Below are positions 7,675 to 9,629 of a stretch of DNA of 9,629 nucleotides, one piece after another (the first letter of the stretch is position 1; every line of letters begins with the position of its first letter). The notes under the pieces were generated by a model. The model saw only the letters and a program-made list of their open reading frames with translations. It was not told where the DNA came from and made no database searches. The stretch comes from Mucilaginibacter sp. (lineage in GTDB: Bacteria; Bacteroidota; Bacteroidia; Sphingobacteriales; Sphingobacteriaceae). A program made the position numbers and the translations under genes. The stretch spans positions 1-9,629 of the forward strand of contig JAFAKI010000330.1 in NCBI GenBank assembly GCA_019235595.1, in the 5' to 3' direction.

Positions 7675-8679
7675 CTACGGGAACGTATAGCTTACCCCCA
7701 ATGCCAGGCCTTCTGTAGCCTGCGGCCGATTGGATGTGTTTTTATCATACAGGAAGGTACCGTTCATCGTTACATTAACCAAACGATTTACTTTAGCTGT
7801 TAGCGTCGCATCCAAACGGTGGGTGGTATAGGCCAATGCCTGCTGATAGGGTATAAACAGAGCATAACGTGCATTGATATGGAGGTTCTGCATCAAGTCC
7901 TTATCAATAGCCGCAACCATCTGGAAAGCCAGTTTATTATTAAAGGTATGGCCTATTTGTACACCGTAATTGTCCGCATGATTCCGGTGAATGGTAGTAT
8001 CGAGTACAAAAGTTTGTTTTGCGGTACCGGTACCTAATCGTAAATCGAAATATTTCACCGGCTTATACTCAAAACCCAAAGATTCAGTGAGATAACCCGG
8101 CGATAAGAAATTAGAAATCAATAGTCCATCGTTAATAGCACTCCCGCTGGAGTTCGGATAGGTATAACCCGGTGCAAATTGCGATTCAAAACTTAAAGAG
8201 CCGAACAAATACCAGTGTTTTGATAATTGTGTTGCTATCTTATTATCCAAAAATATACGGTCATTTGTTTTGCGCGATGACTGGCCTTTGTTTTTTGCGA
8301 CGCCGTATTGCAGGTTTAATTCAGAGGTATAATCAAGCGGCGATTTGTTGTATTCAGCTTTAAAATCAAAATTGCTTCCAAGAGCCAATGAGCTTACACC
8401 GCCGGCGGTCCAGTTGTTTGTAAAGGCCGATTGATTAAAATTTAGTCCAAATACCACTGTTTTGCGCCAGTAGCTCACCTTGTAGTCCAGCAATTGTACC
8501 GGTATTTGCTCCTCGCTGATTTGCAACGGCCTTACCCGCAACGGCAGTGCATTGCGCCGGGGCTCAAGACGGTATTTATTTAGCAAATTGGTGTCTACTT
8601 TTAGGGTGTCGGTGTTTTGCGCTAAGGCTGAGGAGAATGAAAATAGAAGTAAAATTAACCCAAGACCTATTTTTGACAT
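7675..8679 (-). CDS. DUF3078 family exported protein, predicted outer-membrane beta-barrel
   Basis: DUF3078 proteins are common in Bacteroidota and have no established function. I prefer the ATG at 8677-8679, giving 334 residues. It opens with Met-Ser-Lys, a Gly/Leu-rich core and SSALAQ, a clean signal peptide. The reading frame can be extended 14 codons to a TTG at 8719-8721, but that would bury the signal peptide. After a short polar linker, the DUF3078 hallmark appears: NFNQSAFTNNWTAGG (80-94 from the preferred start). A series of alternating hydrophobic/aromatic strands and short turns follows, ending in SYTFP, as expected of a beta-barrel. The terminal Pro after Phe is slightly unusual, since the last residue of such barrels is usually aromatic. 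It lies 128 bases downstream of the carboxypeptidase-regulatory-like gene on the same strand, so co-transcription is possible but not shown. No terminator is visible between it and the convergent DUF5916 gene. Confidence 0.9.
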   Translation of the reverse strand: MSKIGLGLILLLFSFSSALAQNTDTLKVDTNLLNKYRLEPRRNALPLRVRPLQISEEQIPVQLLDYKVSYWRKTVVFGLNFNQSAFTNNWTAGGVSSLALGSNFDFKAEYNKSPLDYTSELNLQYGVAKNKGQSSRKTNDRIFLDNKIATQLSKHWYLFGSLSFESQFAPGYTYPNSSGSAINDGLLISNFLSPGYLTESLGFEYKPVKYFDLRLGTGTAKQTFVLDTTIHRNHADNYGVQIGHTFNNKLAFQMVAAIDKDLMQNLHINARYALFIPYQQALAYTTHRLDATLTAKVNRLVNVTMNGTFLYDKNTSNRPQATEGLALGVSYTFP

Positions 8680-8697
8680 AGTTGACAAAGTAAAGCA

Positions 8698-8713
8698 AAA
8701 ACAAATTTGTTTT
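8698..8713. repeat. 16-base perfect palindrome upstream of the DUF3078 gene
   Basis: AAAACAAATTTGTTTT is its own reverse complement. Its near edge is 18 bases upstream of the preferred ATG, a position suited to an operator. It is made almost wholly of A and T, so chance occurrence in an AT-rich leader is quite possible. It could be a dimeric regulator site or nothing. Confidence 0.35.
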
Positions 8714-8807
8714 AAAATCAAATCAATCTATTAACAAGATTTTTGCAATGTTTATTGTCTGGCCGACAATTAAAAAACTTATTTCAGATGGGAGAGCAAG
8801 CCTGGTA

Positions 8808-9623
8808 TTAATTAGGTTTTGTTGCTTTATTGGCATTCAAAGGAGGTTGGGAGTAAAGCCTTTTATTACGCAGATATCTTTTCAAGCTATTGCGGATATA
8901 GGTAATAAACTCGTACTCTGTAGCCGTAGTTACTATAAAGTAGCCGGGACGGTAATGCGTCATAAAATCCGTCAGGTCCTGATCTTTTAGTTTGGTAATG
9001 TTAGCCACATATGAGCGGTTAAACCGGTAGTCGACTACATTTTGCTGATAATCTTCTTCGATAATGCCCTGTAAATGTTTTGCGTTCCTTCCGGTACGGC
9101 TCAGCGAATTCCATAGTGCATCAATGCTTATGCCTGCTCCGCCGCCGGGGGATGTAGACAGGATACCATCATACGCGCTTGAACCATAAACCTTGCTGAA
9201 ATTTCTTTTGGTGGCGTGCAAACGTTGCAATGGCGTAACCAGTGTATCCCGGATAGTTACTTCTCTTAATGGAATCGCGATACGCTTTAATGAGATGAGC
9301 AGGTTGGAGTTATCTTTAACGGTAAGCGTATCCGCCAGGTAATCCAGTTTCAAAAACACCAGCTTATCACCTGGTTTGGCATCAATTTTAAATTCGCCTT
9401 TGAGGTTGTTATAATATGATTCCCCGGTAGTAAGGTTCATGATATTGGTGCGGGCAACCCTTTCTTTCGTGTCCTTGTCGTACACAACGCCTTCAACCGG
9501 GTTTTTATAATTAACTGCCGGTGGTTTATCCTGGGCATAGGCCCCGAAAAGCAGTCCGCAAAAAAACAACAGCAGCCCAAGTCTCATTCTAAGTTTAAAA
9601 TTAAGCTTTTGGCTGTGCTTCAT
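8808..9623 (-). CDS. Exported protein with carboxypeptidase-regulatory-like domain
   Basis: No function is established. The 271 residues begin with a long charged N-terminus and a hydrophobic core ending in FGAYAQ (about 13-31), a signal peptide. Met13 is an alternative start that would give a shorter, more usual one. A carboxypeptidase-regulatory-like beta-sandwich follows at about 43-103: VEGVVYDKDTKERV, a glycine turn in NNLKGEF, then KPGDKLVFLKLDY. This is the same fold that precedes the plug in SusC/TonB-dependent receptors, and ISLKRIAIPLREVTI at 110-124 recalls the segment linking it to a plug. No plug or barrel follows. Instead there is a roughly 140-residue region of mixed charge with a Gly-rich turn (SPGGGAG, 158-164) and a basic C-terminus. 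It is likely periplasmic or bound to the outer membrane. It has an ATG start; its promoter would lie beyond the window edge. I infer a possible link with the DUF3078 gene downstream from orientation alone. Confidence 0.85.
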   Translation of the reverse strand: MKHSQKLNFKLRMRLGLLLFFCGLLFGAYAQDKPPAVNYKNPVEGVVYDKDTKERVARTNIMNLTTGESYYNNLKGEFKIDAKPGDKLVFLKLDYLADTLTVKDNSNLLISLKRIAIPLREVTIRDTLVTPLQRLHATKRNFSKVYGSSAYDGILSTSPGGGAGISIDALWNSLSRTGRNAKHLQGIIEEDYQQNVVDYRFNRSYVANITKLKDQDLTDFMTHYRPGYFIVTTATEYEFITYIRNSLKRYLRNKRLYSQPPLNANKATKPN

Positions 9624-9629
9624 CCCACA

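Noticed and set aside
8754..8770. Hairpin ATTGTC / GACAAT between the last two genes, as a terminator
   Set aside because: The stem is only 6 pairs, and on the minus strand the T run comes before the stem, so the polarity is wrong for ending the upstream gene's transcript.
1..9629. Defence island, CRISPR array, toxin-antitoxin pair, phage or complete mobile element
   Set aside because: No nuclease, recombinase, Cas, restriction or antitoxin-like motifs and no regularly spaced repeats were seen. The genes are housekeeping or envelope types.

Overview
The window reads as chromosomal DNA of a Bacteroidota species, most likely a Sphingobacteriaceae member of the Mucilaginibacter/Pedobacter type. 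The grounds are the exported protein families (DUF5916 with a CBM9-like domain, DUF3078, a carboxypeptidase-regulatory-like domain protein), the signal peptides ending in A-x-Q, AT-rich leaders with no clear Shine-Dalgarno sequence, and a TAnnTTTG-type -7 element upstream of ffh. The genus is inferred from protein style and has not been tested.

Layout. Positions 1-107 hold the interrupted 3' side of a minus-strand YifB/ComM-family ATPase gene. Its 5' two thirds (to 1166) are intact. Reading meets an in-frame stop right after the sensor-1 Ser-Met-Asn-Pro, and the C-terminal domain is not recognisable in the remaining 104 bases. From 1167 to 1430 there is no gene, but an 82-base nested inverted repeat (1330-1411) lies just downstream of a small three-helix membrane protein gene (1431-1814, minus). 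Next come a secreted single-catalytic-unit M1 zinc aminopeptidase (1992-3581, minus) and ffh, the SRP GTPase (3697-5022, minus), which has a clear intrinsic terminator at 3612-3643.

A divergent 192-base intergenic region separates ffh from the only plus-strand gene, an 818-residue CBM9/DUF5916 outer-membrane protein (5215-7671). It converges tail to tail, with only 3 bases between stop codons, on a DUF3078 predicted outer-membrane barrel (7675-8679/8721, minus). That gene is preceded on the same strand by an exported protein with a carboxypeptidase-regulatory-like domain (8808-9623).

How the genes fit together. Ffh delivers nascent membrane proteins to the translocon, and four of the other genes encode exported or envelope proteins, so the stretch has an envelope flavour. 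I see no evidence that it is one pathway: each gene appears to have its own leader. No stretch over 300 bases lacks a gene. I found no tRNA, rRNA, CRISPR array, complete mobile element, toxin-antitoxin pair or defence module.

I did not find a convincing undescribed system. The points most worth a second look are the broken comM 3' end, the nested inverted repeat, and the three neighbouring envelope proteins of unknown function.
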